Shown piece after piece: positions 15,983 to 25,589 of a stretch of DNA of 64,000 bases (the stretch's first letter is position 1; every line of letters begins with the position of its first letter). This DNA comes from Arcanobacterium pinnipediorum (GTDB lineage: Bacteria; Actinomycetota; Actinomycetes; Actinomycetales; Actinomycetaceae), in contig NZ_CP099547.1 in NCBI RefSeq assembly GCF_023973165.1, positions 930,001 through 994,000 on the forward strand, in the 5' to 3' direction. A program made the position numbers and the translations under genes. The notes beneath the pieces are model-generated. The model was given only the letters and a program-made list of their open reading frames with translations, had not been told where the DNA came from and ran no database searches.

Positions 15983-17589
15983 TGAACACTTCGGTACAAG
16001 ACGGCATTGAGTTACTAAGCTCAGTAGTTGACGTTGCGGGGAATTATCTTTCTCCTGAGCTCCTCAGTGACGTCCAACGTACACTGAATCGAGTCCAGCA
16101 GCGCCAAGATTATTCACCGGATACTACGGTGATTGCCATCGCTGGACCTACTGGTGCCGGAAAATCATCTCTTGTCAATGCACTGATTGGACAAGAGTTA
16201 GTTGCCGTAGCCGCCACCCGGCCTACCACCGCTCAGCCCACCGCGGTCTCCTCCTATCCGTTGAATGTACAAACAGATGTTACTACCTGGTTGGGGATCG
16301 AAAAGCGTTATGAACGTAGCGAACTAAAGCATCTGTTTGGCACCGATGCTCCGTTTGTTGTGGTTGATCTTCCAGACATTGACTCTACTGCGGTAGAAAA
16401 CCGAGTCCAAGCGGCCACGATTATTGAAAAAGCTGATGTGATTGTGTGGGTTGTTGATCCGCAAAAGTATGCCGATAGTTCAGTCCATGATGAGTATTTA
16501 GCGAAGTTACGTGAACAATCGGGTGGGATGTTAGCAGTGGTTAATCACAGTGATCGGTTGAACGAAGAAGATCAACGCCACGTTCGTGCTTCGTTGCGCC
16601 AGATATTGGATACCAACCATATCGATTCTCCGATCCTTTTGACTTCTGCCACGACGGGAAGTGGGATCGGCCAGCTACGTACTTACCTCGCCGGGTTTGC
16701 CGAGAGTAAGAAAGCAGCATATGAAAAACTCGCTTCAGATATCCGCACTATTGCGCAGCGCATTAGCGATGAGTTTTCTCAACAAACCTTCCAGCCTCAT
16801 GACACTGATTCAATAACCGAGGAACGTCTCATCGATAGCGCGCTGCATGCGGGTGGGGCATATGTTCTTGCCCGATTGGCTGGCCAGTCGTATGGTTTTC
16901 GAGCTAGGAAAGCTACTCGTTGGCCGTTGACGCGCTGGATCTCGAAGCTCAAAGTCGATCCGTTGGAGCGGTTTAGGCTCACGAAACCCGAAGCTAGTGA
17001 AGAAATTGTTCCAGTGACGGGGATTGCGCGCTCCGATATAGCACTGGGCCAAACAGCGAACGAATATCATCGATATATCGAGAGTCGCACTGCGCACATG
17101 CCACAACGTTGGGTCCATGATTTGTTAGCCCAAAAAGATGACACAGTCACAAATCTTATTCGCAGGGCCGATTATATTGGAACACACACCGATGCTGTTG
17201 CTCGACGTCATCCGTTATGGTGGCGGGTAGTTAACGGTGTGCAGTGGTTATTGTTCGCCACAGTTATCGTTGGTGGAGGGTGGCTAGCCTTGCGCGCCTT
17301 TGCTTTCAATATTGGGATATGGGTCAGCCAGCCACCAATGGTTGGTATTTTTCCGCTCCCGCTGGTGCTGGTAGTTGGAGGTATCGGGGCAGGCTGGCTG
17401 GTCTCGTTGCTATCAGGGATTTTCGTCCGCCGTGGAGTTCGCCGAACCGAGAACCGCATCAAACGCCGACTTGTGAAAGAATTTAGTTCCGAAATGCATC
17501 AGGAGCTGATCGAGCCAATCGATAGTGCCGTCGCGCGCCACCAACAGCTCCTCGATGAGCTGGCTCTGCTGGAAAACGTGCGCAGCTAG
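15982..17589 (+). CDS. Dynamin-like GTPase, second of a tandem pair
   Basis: It has G1 GPTGAGKS (residues 55-62), G2 ATRPTTAQP, G3 DLPDIDS and a G4-like VNHSD that keeps the Asp lost in its neighbour. Two long hydrophobic segments near residues 417-440 and 450-475 (WLLFATVIVGGGWLAL and VLVVGGIGAGWLVSLL) form a membrane hairpin, followed by a basic helical tail. ATG 15982 shares its A with the stop of the first GTPase; GTG 15979 is an equal alternative. The paired, unequal architecture recalls DynA/DynB of Streptomyces and IniA/IniC of Mycobacterium, which act as hetero-partners on the membrane. The assignment to those families is inference from motifs and topology. Confidence 0.75.
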   Translation: MNTSVQDGIELLSSVVDVAGNYLSPELLSDVQRTLNRVQQRQDYSPDTTVIAIAGPTGAGKSSLVNALIGQELVAVAATRPTTAQPTAVSSYPLNVQTDVTTWLGIEKRYERSELKHLFGTDAPFVVVDLPDIDSTAVENRVQAATIIEKADVIVWVVDPQKYADSSVHDEYLAKLREQSGGMLAVVNHSDRLNEEDQRHVRASLRQILDTNHIDSPILLTSATTGSGIGQLRTYLAGFAESKKAAYEKLASDIRTIAQRISDEFSQQTFQPHDTDSITEERLIDSALHAGGAYVLARLAGQSYGFRARKATRWPLTRWISKLKVDPLERFRLTKPEASEEIVPVTGIARSDIALGQTANEYHRYIESRTAHMPQRWVHDLLAQKDDTVTNLIRRADYIGTHTDAVARRHPLWWRVVNGVQWLLFATVIVGGGWLALRAFAFNIGIWVSQPPMVGIFPLPLVLVVGGIGAGWLVSLLSGIFVRRGVRRTENRIKRRLVKEFSSEMHQELIEPIDSAVARHQQLLDELALLENVRS

Positions 17590-17648
17590 GAAGCTTGGCT
17601 TTTCGGTTAGGAAGCTTGGCGTTTCAGCTAGAAAGCTAGGCGTTGCAG
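17586..17648 (+). repeat. Three tandem 21-base repeats
   Basis: Three degenerate 21-base units follow each other at 17586-17606, 17607-17627 and 17628-17648, sharing the core GAAGCTTGGC or AAAGCTAGGC. The first unit begins at the stop codon of the GTPase gene. The array lies between convergent genes and precedes the helicase terminator. Confidence 0.85.
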
Positions 17649-17701
17649 CAAACACCTAATACAGCCAGAAGGCAGTAAGTCTAACGCCGAACTGATTACG
17701 C

Positions 17702-17742
17702 AAAAAAGAAGATAGCAGGATATGAAGCCGTATCCTGCTATC
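17702..17742 (-). terminator. Intrinsic terminator of the DEAD-box helicase gene
   Basis: On the minus strand a perfect 12-bp stem (17711-17722 and 17731-17742, 8-base loop) is followed by TTCTTTTTTG, a good U-run. It lies 27 bases past the helicase stop. Confidence 0.9.
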
Positions 17743-17768
17743 AATCTATCTGGCAGACTCAGAGAATT

Positions 17769-19664
17769 TTAGTACGTATCGTCAAATGATCGACGATCGG
17801 ACTTCCAGCTACCTTTGCGATGTTGGCGTTTAAACGATCCTTTACGATCGGACTGCGCGTGACGGCGATCGTCACCAAACTTTCGGTCGGCGCGGTACTT
17901 ACGCAAGCCAGATTCGTCGCTGTTATCGTCGAAGGAGCGGTGGGCGCCACGAGGTCCGGAATCTTTGGTGATGTCCAGCGCGCGTCCCGAAACACGCGCT
18001 TGCCCAATTCGGCGTAATGTTGCCTTATCAAGTTCGGTATCAACGTGGACGAGAGAGAAGGATGGGAAGATGTCAATCTTGCCCAACTGTGAACCTCGAA
18101 GGCCACCTTCATTAGTCATTGCCCCCACAATTGCGCCAGGTGCAACTCCATCGCGACGGCCAACTTCTACGCGGTAGGTGGTTCCGGGCTCGTCAAAGCC
18201 ACCACGATCGGAACGTCGAGCACCCGAACGACGCCCACCGCGATCTTCGCGACCGCCACGATCGTCACGGCGTGCGCGTCGATCATCTTCAGCAGCAAAG
18301 TTGACGGTTAGGCGATCGGGTTCATCACTTGACTGTGGCCCGGGATCGCGTACGCCAATAGCAAGCAGTGATGCCACGAGATCGGATAAGCTCAAGAGTG
18401 CCATGCCATCGCTTTGGGCGTCTTGTTGAGCTTGAATAAATTCGGAAATAACCTCTTCATAGACATGCAACCGCCCAATAGCATGGCGTTCTACAGCAGA
18501 TGCGAGGAGTTTGCGTGCACGCAAGGCAGATACTTCAGCTGGGGTAGGTAATTCTACTTGCTTCATCTGAACATGCGTGACATTTTCAATACGACGGAGA
18601 CGCTGCTTTTCCTTGGGTGTGACAAACGCCAGCGCAGTTCCTTCGCGGCCTGCACGACCGGTTCGTCCAATACGGTGAACATAGGTTTCGACTTCACGTG
18701 GAATATCGAAGTTGACAACTAAGCCAATACGTTCGACGTCGAGCCCTCGAGCAGCTACGTCAGTTGCAACGAGCACATCGATTGAACCGTGACGTAACCT
18801 ATCAACCAACTTCTCACGTTCTTTTTGTGCTACGTCTCCAGACAGGGCCGCGGCTTGGACTCCGCGCGTGGTTAGTTCAATAGCTAAATCTTCAGCTGTT
18901 GCACGGGTGCGCACAAAAACAAGCGCAGCATCAGCTTCAGTGGTAGCAAGTACGCGTGCCAAAGCGCCAATCTTGTGTCGCGTTGGAACAACGGCATAAG
19001 TTTGAGTGATTGTGGAAACTGTAGAACTTGGCGAGGAAACTTGTACTTCGGCAGGGTTGTGTAAATGAGTTTCAGCTACGCGACGGATCTGCTTAGGCAT
19101 CGTTGCGGAGAAAAGCGCGGAGATTCGTTCGTCTGGTAATCCAGAAGCAATCTTTTCGACGTCTTCGGCAAAACCCATGCGCAGCATTTCGTCAGCTTCG
19201 TCAAGAACGAAGTAACGAATTGCAGACAAATCCAATGCGCCACGCTCTATCATATCCATGACGCGTCCGGGGGTTCCTACAACAACTTGCGCTCCATCAC
19301 GAAGCGCACCTAGTTGTGGGCCGTAGGCAGAACCGCCATAGACGGCGACGACGTCGAGACCACCAGTTTGGGCAGCAAACGTTTCGATTGCTTCTGCACC
19401 TTGAAGCGCGAGTTCGCGGGTAGGTGCAAGGACGAGGGCCTGCACGTGGCGGTCATCTGCATCAACATGTGCAAGCATCGGCAGCGCAAATGCAGCAGTT
19501 TTTCCGGTGCCTGTTTGGGCAACCCCAAGGACATCTTGACCGGCAAGAAGAAGCGGAATCGCTTGTTCCTGGATCGCGGTCGGTGTGGTGAAACCAAGGT
19601 CGGTCACTGCTTGTAAAATATCTGAAGGTAGATTCAGATCGGTAAATGTAGTGGCATTAGCCAT
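17769..19664 (-). CDS. deaD: DEAD-box RNA helicase with DbpA-type RNA-binding domain
   Basis: An ATP-dependent RNA helicase of the DeaD/CsdA type, acting on structured RNA and ribosome assembly. It has the Q motif near residues 28-33, motif I AQTGTGKT (49-56), Ia PTRELA, Ib GTPGR, motif II LDEADEM, motif III SAT, and motif VI HRIGRTGRAG. After the helicase core comes a Gly/Arg/Asp-rich linker (DRGGREDRGGRRSG), a DbpA-type RNA-binding domain (TYRVEVGRRDGVAPGAIVGA) and a basic tail. The frame is open 17 codons further upstream, but ATG 19664 matches the usual MANATTFTDLNL start and has GGAA upstream. Length is 631 residues. The helicase gene is on its own transcript. Confidence 0.93.
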   Translation of the reverse strand: MANATTFTDLNLPSDILQAVTDLGFTTPTAIQEQAIPLLLAGQDVLGVAQTGTGKTAAFALPMLAHVDADDRHVQALVLAPTRELALQGAEAIETFAAQTGGLDVVAVYGGSAYGPQLGALRDGAQVVVGTPGRVMDMIERGALDLSAIRYFVLDEADEMLRMGFAEDVEKIASGLPDERISALFSATMPKQIRRVAETHLHNPAEVQVSSPSSTVSTITQTYAVVPTRHKIGALARVLATTEADAALVFVRTRATAEDLAIELTTRGVQAAALSGDVAQKEREKLVDRLRHGSIDVLVATDVAARGLDVERIGLVVNFDIPREVETYVHRIGRTGRAGREGTALAFVTPKEKQRLRRIENVTHVQMKQVELPTPAEVSALRARKLLASAVERHAIGRLHVYEEVISEFIQAQQDAQSDGMALLSLSDLVASLLAIGVRDPGPQSSDEPDRLTVNFAAEDDRRARRDDRGGREDRGGRRSGARRSDRGGFDEPGTTYRVEVGRRDGVAPGAIVGAMTNEGGLRGSQLGKIDIFPSFSLVHVDTELDKATLRRIGQARVSGRALDITKDSGPRGAHRSFDDNSDESGLRKYRADRKFGDDRRHAQSDRKGSFKRQHRKGSWKSDRRSFDDTY

Positions 19665-19812
19665 GTAGAAATTCCAAACGTAGATCGGTAAAGCCCGCGG
19701 AAAATCCCCATGCATACACTAGCGGGCCTGGCGCAAGAATCGCGCATATTTAACTTTAGTGCTATTTGGAGCAGAAAAGACGCTAAGCAACGGTGACGTT
19801 GATTACCGTGTT

Positions 19813-21240
19813 TTATTGCACGTTGCGTGGATGGAGCCGGTTAGTTAGGGACATCGCGCCGAGCAAAATGAGAAGAATCAAGGCGATGGGCATGGCGAAT
19901 GCAAGATGTCCTAAATTCGTTGAGATTGCATAAGAAATCCCTGCGATACCAATCAAAAATGCGGCACCGAGTGTATCGGCTATTTGTAGTGCAGCAGAGA
20001 CTTCGCCGTGTCGTTGTAACGGGGTTAACGACAATGCGTGCACTGTCAAGGCGGGGTAGAGATAACCCAGGCCAAATCCGGCGATAAACCAACCAAATAG
20101 GACAATAATCCCAGATACCGATGGGTGGATAGAAGGGAAAACGATCAATGTTCCAACTAGTTGTAACCCTAGGCCAACATAGGGAATATGGCGCCGCTTG
20201 CGTTCTTCGACGATTCTTCCTTGTAGTTGTGAAGCAAGGGCCCACGAAATAGCAGACATCGTCAAAACGAATCCAGCTCGGGTAGCTGACCAGCCGTGGA
20301 TTTCTTTTAAGATCAGCGGCAGGTATATCTCAACTGCCATTAATGAGCCATTGGCAATACCGCGCAGGAGAACTGTTGATGGCATACCGCGGCGAGCCTT
20401 GAACGTTCCTTCGGGCAGCAACAGCGGTGCAAATACACATACGAGGATCATTCCAATACCCATCAGTGTGATGGTTTTCAGATCTGGCTGGCCTTTATTC
20501 GATGAGGCAACAAGCAAGGCTCCAATGCCGATACTGGCACCACACGCTAAATAAAATACGTTTAATGCGCGCAAGGGTTGGAGGTTTTGGTGAGCCGGAA
20601 GTTCTTTAAACTGAGTCCAGGCTAGGGGGACGATTAAAATAAAAACGATGGGCGTAAATCCAAAAACCCAGCGCCATGACGCATACTCAACTAGCAAACC
20701 AGCTAAGAATGGCCCAATCAACGAAGGTATAACCCATGCGGTAGCAAAAGCAGCGAAGTAACGCGGCTGGCGTTCTTTGGAAATGAAGTTACCGACCAGA
20801 ACATAGAGGGGGACGACTAACAGTCCGGAGCCGAACCCTTGGAGTGCACGCCCAATAACAATAAATTCGATATTCGGTGCTAACGCGGCAATTGTCAGAC
20901 CTAACATGGCAAGCGCAGCACCGGTGAAGAAGGAAGGCTTTGGCCCGCGGGCATCAACCCATGGGCCAGACAGTGCCGTGGTCATTAACTGCGTTGCAAA
21001 AACCACACCGGCTGCTAGGGCATAGAGGCGCTTACCGCCTAAAATTTCGACGATATAGGGCATAGCAGTGGTGGCAGCCATAGTTTGAAAGGCTGCTAAC
21101 GAAATAAATACGACAGCTAAGATAAGAATCCAGCGTTCTAAACTTCGCGATACTGGTCCGATATTATTAGGTTTGAGTCCACTCGTCATAGAGATATCTT
21201 CGCACACCTGAGCTGAGGATGTAGTTATGTCTACTATCAC
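19813..21240 (-). CDS. MFS transporter, probable 14-helix drug exporter type
   Basis: The protein has about 14 hydrophobic segments between residues 37 and 470 and MFS signatures, including a short WVDARGPKP loop after helix 2 and RALQGFGSGLLVV in helix 4 that resembles the DHA2 antiporter motif. Such proteins usually export drugs or small metabolites using the proton gradient; the substrate is unknown. Start GTG 21240 is tentative: AAGG lies close upstream, and a later ATG (MTSGLKPNN, residue 18) is possible. A TATTTT box on the minus strand at 21249-21254 lies inside GTAAA-N7-TTTAC (21247-21263). The gene is divergent from aspS. Confidence 0.85.
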   Translation of the reverse strand: MIVDITTSSAQVCEDISMTSGLKPNNIGPVSRSLERWILILAVVFISLAAFQTMAATTAMPYIVEILGGKRLYALAAGVVFATQLMTTALSGPWVDARGPKPSFFTGAALAMLGLTIAALAPNIEFIVIGRALQGFGSGLLVVPLYVLVGNFISKERQPRYFAAFATAWVIPSLIGPFLAGLLVEYASWRWVFGFTPIVFILIVPLAWTQFKELPAHQNLQPLRALNVFYLACGASIGIGALLVASSNKGQPDLKTITLMGIGMILVCVFAPLLLPEGTFKARRGMPSTVLLRGIANGSLMAVEIYLPLILKEIHGWSATRAGFVLTMSAISWALASQLQGRIVEERKRRHIPYVGLGLQLVGTLIVFPSIHPSVSGIIVLFGWFIAGFGLGYLYPALTVHALSLTPLQRHGEVSAALQIADTLGAAFLIGIAGISYAISTNLGHLAFAMPIALILLILLGAMSLTNRLHPRNVQ

Positions 21241-21322
21241 AGCCTTGTAAAATAGCGCTTTACATAGGCAAATGGTGAGATATTACCCGTTTTGATGATC
21301 AGTTTCGCTATCGATGCGGGCG

Positions 21323-21328
21323 TAGAAT
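21323..21328 (+). promoter_or_regulatory. Candidate -10 box for aspS
   Basis: TAGAAT would start transcription near 21335, leaving an 80-base leader before the aspS GTG. A second candidate, TAAAAT at 21393-21398, lies nearer the gene. No standard -35 is seen for either. Confidence 0.4.
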
Positions 21329-21337
21329 AGAGATTGT

Positions 21338-21362
21338 GTGCACCGCCCGTCTCGTGGTGTAC
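21338..21362 (+). promoter_or_regulatory. Hairpin at the 5' end of the aspS leader
   Basis: A 9-bp stem with two G-U pairs joins 21338-21346 to 21354-21362 and would sit at the very start of the leader RNA. It could stabilise the transcript or act in control; no T-box features are present. Confidence 0.35.
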
Positions 21363-21418
21363 TGTAGTCCGCTCGTCTCGCGGATGAATGTCTAAAATCA
21401 AAGAGAAATGAGGATTGC

Positions 21419-23242
21419 GTGTTACGCACTCGTATGGCAGGTTCCCTGCGCAAAGAAGATATTGGTACGACGGTGACCCTAACTGGCTGGGTTGACCGCC
21501 GTCGTGATCATGGTGGTATTGCCTTTATTGATTTGCGAGATGCCTCCGGGATCGCACAGGTAACGATCCGGGCTGAGGTTGCCCATGAGCTTCGCTCTGA
21601 ATACGTTATCAAGGTTACCGGAACAGTTTTGCAACGTCCGGAAGGCAATGCCAATGCCGCAATTCCAACCGGAGATATTGAAGTAGAAGCGACAGATGTT
21701 GAAGTATTGAATCCTTCTGCGCCACTGCCATTCCAAGTATCTAATGCTGCTGAAGATGCCGGCTCGGTTAACGAAGAAACACGACTAAAGTATCGCTATC
21801 TCGACTTACGGCGCTCCCACGAGCAACATGCTATTCGCTTACGGGCTAAGGTTTCGCAGGCAGCGCGTCGGGTTTTAGACAACCACGATTTTGTTGAAAT
21901 TGAAACACCAACATTGATTCGTTCCACTCCAGAAGGGGCACGTGACTTTATTGTTCCAGCCCGCCTATCGCCTGGCTCATGGTATGCGTTACCGCAGTCT
22001 CCACAGCTGTTTAAACAGTTGTTGATGGTCGCTGGTATGGAGCGCTACTACCAAATTGCCCGGTGTTATCGCGACGAAGATTTCCGTGCCGATCGGCAAC
22101 CAGAGTTCACTCAGCTCGACGTCGAAATGAGCTTTGTTGAACAAGAAGACGTTATGGCAGTCGCCGAAGACGTCCTTCGTGAAATTTGGGCTTTAATTGG
22201 CTACGATCTCCATACGCCAATTCCGCACATCACCTATCGCGAAGCGATGGAAAATTATGGTTCAGACAAGCCAGACTTGCGTTTTGGACAAAAGCTGATC
22301 GACCTCACCGAATATTTTGCTAATACACCATTTAGAGTTTTCCAAAATGATTACGTCGGTGCGGTGGTAATGCCTGGCGGAGCTTCCCAGCCGCGTCGTA
22401 CCTTCGATAAATGGCAAGAATGGGCAAAGGCGCGCGGCGCTAAAGGTCTTGCATACGTCACAATTGCAGAAGATGGCACCATTGGCGGTCCGGTTGCAAA
22501 GAATATTTCTGATGATGAACGCGCTGGTTTGCTTCAGGCGACTGGAGCAGTTGCGGGCGATTGTATTTTCTTCGCTGCCGGAGAACCCACCGCCTCGCGT
22601 GAATTGCTCGGTGCTGCCCGGTTAGAAATCGGTAAGCGGTGCGGTTTGATCAATGAAGATGATTGGGCGTTTGTCTGGGTTGTTGATGCTCCACTCTTTA
22701 AGAGCACGAAGGCAGCCCAAGCCGAAGGTGATGTTGCAGTCGCAGATGGCGCATGGACTGCAGTTCACCATGCATTTACCTCTCCAAAGCCAGAATGGCT
22801 CGATAACTTCGACCAAGATCCTGGCAACGCTTTGGCCTATGCTTATGACATCGTCTGTAACGGTAATGAGATCGGTGGCGGTTCAATCCGTATCCATCGT
22901 CGTGATGTTCAAGAGCGGGTCTTTAACATCATGGGCCTCAATGCGCAACAAGCTCAGGAAAAGTTCGGATTCTTACTCGATGCGTTTAAGTACGGTGCCC
23001 CACCACATGGCGGAATTGCGTTTGGCTGGGATCGAATCGTGGCGTTACTGACGAAATCACCTTCGATTCGTGACGTCATCGCCTTCCCGAAGATCGGCAA
23101 CGGTTGGGATCCAATGACCGATGCACCGGCTGCGATCACTGCACAACAACGCAAAGAAGCCGGCGTCGATGCCAAACCGAAGAAGAAAGAATCTGAGGAA
23201 TTGGCACCTAGCGTCATCAAAACTGAAAATGAAGTAAAATAA
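21419..23242 (+). CDS. aspS: Aspartate--tRNA ligase
   Basis: AspRS charges tRNA-Asp; bacterial-type enzymes of this length (607 residues, with the GAD insertion domain) are often non-discriminating and also charge tRNA-Asn in organisms lacking AsnRS. Visible parts are the N-terminal OB anticodon domain ([22 protein letters not shown]), motif 2 ([20 protein letters not shown]), the GAD domain in the middle, and motif 3 ([13 protein letters not shown]). The start is GTG 21419 with GAGG 5 bases upstream. It stands alone with its own terminator. Confidence 0.96.
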   Translation: MLRTRMAGSLRKEDIGTTVTLTGWVDRRRDHGGIAFIDLRDASGIAQVTIRAEVAHELRSEYVIKVTGTVLQRPEGNANAAIPTGDIEVEATDVEVLNPSAPLPFQVSNAAEDAGSVNEETRLKYRYLDLRRSHEQHAIRLRAKVSQAARRVLDNHDFVEIETPTLIRSTPEGARDFIVPARLSPGSWYALPQSPQLFKQLLMVAGMERYYQIARCYRDEDFRADRQPEFTQLDVEMSFVEQEDVMAVAEDVLREIWALIGYDLHTPIPHITYREAMENYGSDKPDLRFGQKLIDLTEYFANTPFRVFQNDYVGAVVMPGGASQPRRTFDKWQEWAKARGAKGLAYVTIAEDGTIGGPVAKNISDDERAGLLQATGAVAGDCIFFAAGEPTASRELLGAARLEIGKRCGLINEDDWAFVWVVDAPLFKSTKAAQAEGDVAVADGAWTAVHHAFTSPKPEWLDNFDQDPGNALAYAYDIVCNGNEIGGGSIRIHRRDVQERVFNIMGLNAQQAQEKFGFLLDAFKYGAPPHGGIAFGWDRIVALLTKSPSIRDVIAFPKIGNGWDPMTDAPAAITAQQRKEAGVDAKPKKKESEELAPSVIKTENEVK

Positions 23243-23257
23243 GCTTCACATATCAAC

Positions 23258-23301
23258 GGTGTGGCGTTAACGTCCCTAGCGTGGGTAGTTAACGCCACAC
23301 C
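23258..23301 (+). terminator. Hairpin downstream of aspS
   Basis: A perfect 14-bp stem (23258-23271 and 23288-23301) encloses a 16-base loop with a further CCC/GGG pairing. A T-run follows only about 18 bases later, so it is terminator-like rather than classical. Confidence 0.6.
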
Positions 23302-23336
23302 CAAGAATTCGAGAAATAATTTTTGAGGATATGGTG

Positions 23337-24761
23337 ATGAAGAAGAAGTTGGCAATCTTTGCGCCCTTGGGACTTATTGGCGTTATTGTTATCGCATTTT
23401 TAACCTATCTAGCATACTTCGCAGTTAGTGGTAGAGCCCTTCCGAACGCACATATCGGCCAGCTCGATGTTGGCGGGATGACGAAGGCAGAAATTGTCAC
23501 TGAACTTACCTCCAATGTTGATACCGCGCACGCGATGATTAGCGGTCAAGGCATCAACGATACCGATGCAAACCTATCGGACATGGGGGCGCACCTAGAT
23601 ATAGATGCGACAGTGAAACGTGTTCTATCTTCTCATCGTTCTGTTCCGTTAGATTATTTCACTGCACTATTCTCAGATTCGAAGGTCGATCCGATCGTGA
23701 CCTTCCCTGACGAGGATAAACTTCAAGATTTTGCACGTTCGCTTACCGAAGGCCAAAAATCAGCAGCGTTACCAACACCGGCACGCATCGAACAACAAGA
23801 TGGTAATTTCGTTGTGGTACCAGGTAGTGATGGGCAAGGCGTTCCAGTTTCGGAAGTTAAGCGCATCGCCAATGAATTAGCTGCATCGCAAAAATCTCTT
23901 CCCGTTTCGGTAAAAACTGTTGCGTTACCCGCTCAAGCGCCCAGTGAACAGATCAAGAAGCTCGCTGCGCAAGCCAACCAACTTCGCGATACTGACGTGA
24001 GTATGATCGTAGGCGATGAGACGATCACCGCAGATTCACCAACTAAAACCTCGTGGATTTCGTTGACCGACGATACTCTGAGTATCAACCAAGATCTGGT
24101 GACCCAGTGGGTTACTGAGAGTTCGAAGAATCTGCTCAGCGATGAAATAGTCGGTGTACGTTACATGAATAATCGAGGAGAGGTTATTCGGGTTGGAACG
24201 AAGGCAGTTGCGGCGCAAACTGTTGCAAATGTCGAGCAGATTGTTTCTGCTATCTCCACAAATATTCTTGATGGCAAGCCCACTTCCCAAGCAGTTGAAG
24301 TTCAAACCGGGGAAGAAAAGTGGGACGATCGCATCGTTGCATCCGGAGCTGAAAATCTTGTTTATCTCGCTGGAGAAGGTGAGAAATGGATCGACGTCAA
24401 CCTCTCGAATTTCACCGTCATGGGATATGAAGGTGCTACTGCGGTTCGAGGCCCGATTCCACTCGTCGCTGGTGCCGATGAAACTCCAACGATTACTGGA
24501 ACCTATAAGATCTGGCACAAGACTCCGAGCCAAACTATGCGCGGTACCAATGTTGATGGAACTCGCTACGAAACTCCGGGAGTCCCATGGATCATGTATT
24601 TCCAGGGCGATTTTGCCATCCATGGCGCTCCGTGGCGCAGTTCCTTTGGATACGATGCAGGTGAGTATGGATCCCATGGATGCGTCAACGTCTCTGTTTC
24701 GGATGCGAAGTCTCTATATGATTGGGCACCCAAAGGAACGGTTGTCGTCTCCCACTACTAA
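23337..24761 (+). CDS. Membrane-anchored L,D-transpeptidase (YkuD) with peptidoglycan-binding domain
   Basis: L,D-transpeptidases make 3-3 cross-links in peptidoglycan. The protein (474 residues) has a basic start and one N-terminal membrane helix (about residues 5-27), then a PG_binding_4-type region with a repeated Leu/Asp-rich fold, and a C-terminal YkuD domain with HGAPWRSSFG and SHGCVNVS; the catalytic Cys is near residue 449. ATG 23337 is preferred, since GAGG lies 8 bases upstream; ATG 23331 and GTG 23334 are in frame but too close. Such enzymes act outside the membrane and are common in actinobacteria. Confidence 0.9.
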   Translation: MKKKLAIFAPLGLIGVIVIAFLTYLAYFAVSGRALPNAHIGQLDVGGMTKAEIVTELTSNVDTAHAMISGQGINDTDANLSDMGAHLDIDATVKRVLSSHRSVPLDYFTALFSDSKVDPIVTFPDEDKLQDFARSLTEGQKSAALPTPARIEQQDGNFVVVPGSDGQGVPVSEVKRIANELAASQKSLPVSVKTVALPAQAPSEQIKKLAAQANQLRDTDVSMIVGDETITADSPTKTSWISLTDDTLSINQDLVTQWVTESSKNLLSDEIVGVRYMNNRGEVIRVGTKAVAAQTVANVEQIVSAISTNILDGKPTSQAVEVQTGEEKWDDRIVASGAENLVYLAGEGEKWIDVNLSNFTVMGYEGATAVRGPIPLVAGADETPTITGTYKIWHKTPSQTMRGTNVDGTRYETPGVPWIMYFQGDFAIHGAPWRSSFGYDAGEYGSHGCVNVSVSDAKSLYDWAPKGTVVVSHY

Positions 24762-24833
24762 GGGCGCGAAGTTCGCCTAGTAGCTCGTAGGATAATTTAG
24801 CGCTGATCTCACATCATTTCGGAGAGGCGAGAG

Positions 24834-25589
24834 GTGATCGATAACGATTTTGCCTTACTTTGGCAACTAGAGATAGAGCCACACTGGCATGGAATCACTC
24901 CGATAGCACAAGTCTACGACCAAGATTTATGGCTTAAATTTGGGTATCAAGACGAGCTATTAACCTTAGATATTCTGGGGGAGCCAGATAAGGTGATCGG
25001 CGAACTTCACCGCTTAAAACTCCACCATCAGCGACCCGATATTGTCCTACTACCGCGCGCAGTTAAACCTCTACTCAACGCACAGCTTTGCGAATATTTC
25101 GGACCATCATTTGGTTGGGATTGGGACTTTTACTACGCGAAAAGTGCGCTTGACGAAGTTGATCATACCAACAGGGTAGATTTCGTATCAGCTGATTCTG
25201 TCCAATACAACCAGTACGCCAACGACATCCGAGCAGTTCTTCAGCTAGCGAACCCAATCAGTGATTCGCTGTCATATTTCGAAAAACTTTCGTGGTTTGT
25301 TATCTGGGAAGGCGACGAAATTGCTGCAGTTTTGGGCGTAGAGATAAAAGATAGTCGAGCACATCTACATGGGCTGGGAACGAGTCCTAAATATCGCGGC
25401 CGCGGTTACGCACAGGCGTTAATGGTCGGCGCTATCAACCAACTTTTACGGCACTACCAGGTTGTGTATTTTTCCATGTGGGGGTGGAATCACGTTGCCC
25501 GCACGTTGTACGAAAAGATCGGTGTTCATCACGCTGCTGCATTGACTCACGCCCGGCGTGAGCCATTTATCGAACTTAATTCTCAGTGA
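24834..25589 (+). CDS. GNAT-family N-acetyltransferase
   Basis: The C-terminal half carries the GNAT acetyl-CoA-binding motif, LGTSPKYRGRGYAQALM (the RGRGYA loop at about residues 188-193), after the beta-strand segment IAAVLGVEI. The N-terminal 130 residues resemble no family I can name. It probably transfers an acetyl group to a small molecule or protein; the substrate is unknown. Start GTG has GGAGAGG upstream. Its last 7 bases overlap the end of the convergent MMPL gene. Length is 251 residues. Confidence 0.8.
   Translation: MIDNDFALLWQLEIEPHWHGITPIAQVYDQDLWLKFGYQDELLTLDILGEPDKVIGELHRLKLHHQRPDIVLLPRAVKPLLNAQLCEYFGPSFGWDWDFYYAKSALDEVDHTNRVDFVSADSVQYNQYANDIRAVLQLANPISDSLSYFEKLSWFVIWEGDEIAAVLGVEIKDSRAHLHGLGTSPKYRGRGYAQALMVGAINQLLRHYQVVYFSMWGWNHVARTLYEKIGVHHAAALTHARREPFIELNSQ

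Noticed and set aside
17413..17655. Minus-strand frame with heptad repeats of the TPSFLAE type opposite the GTPase end
   Set aside because: It is antisense to the conserved GTPase C-terminus, has no SD, and its repeats are explained by the DNA-level 21-mers.
21335..21418. T-box riboswitch before aspS
   Set aside because: No T-box sequence or specifier stem is visible and the leader is too short.
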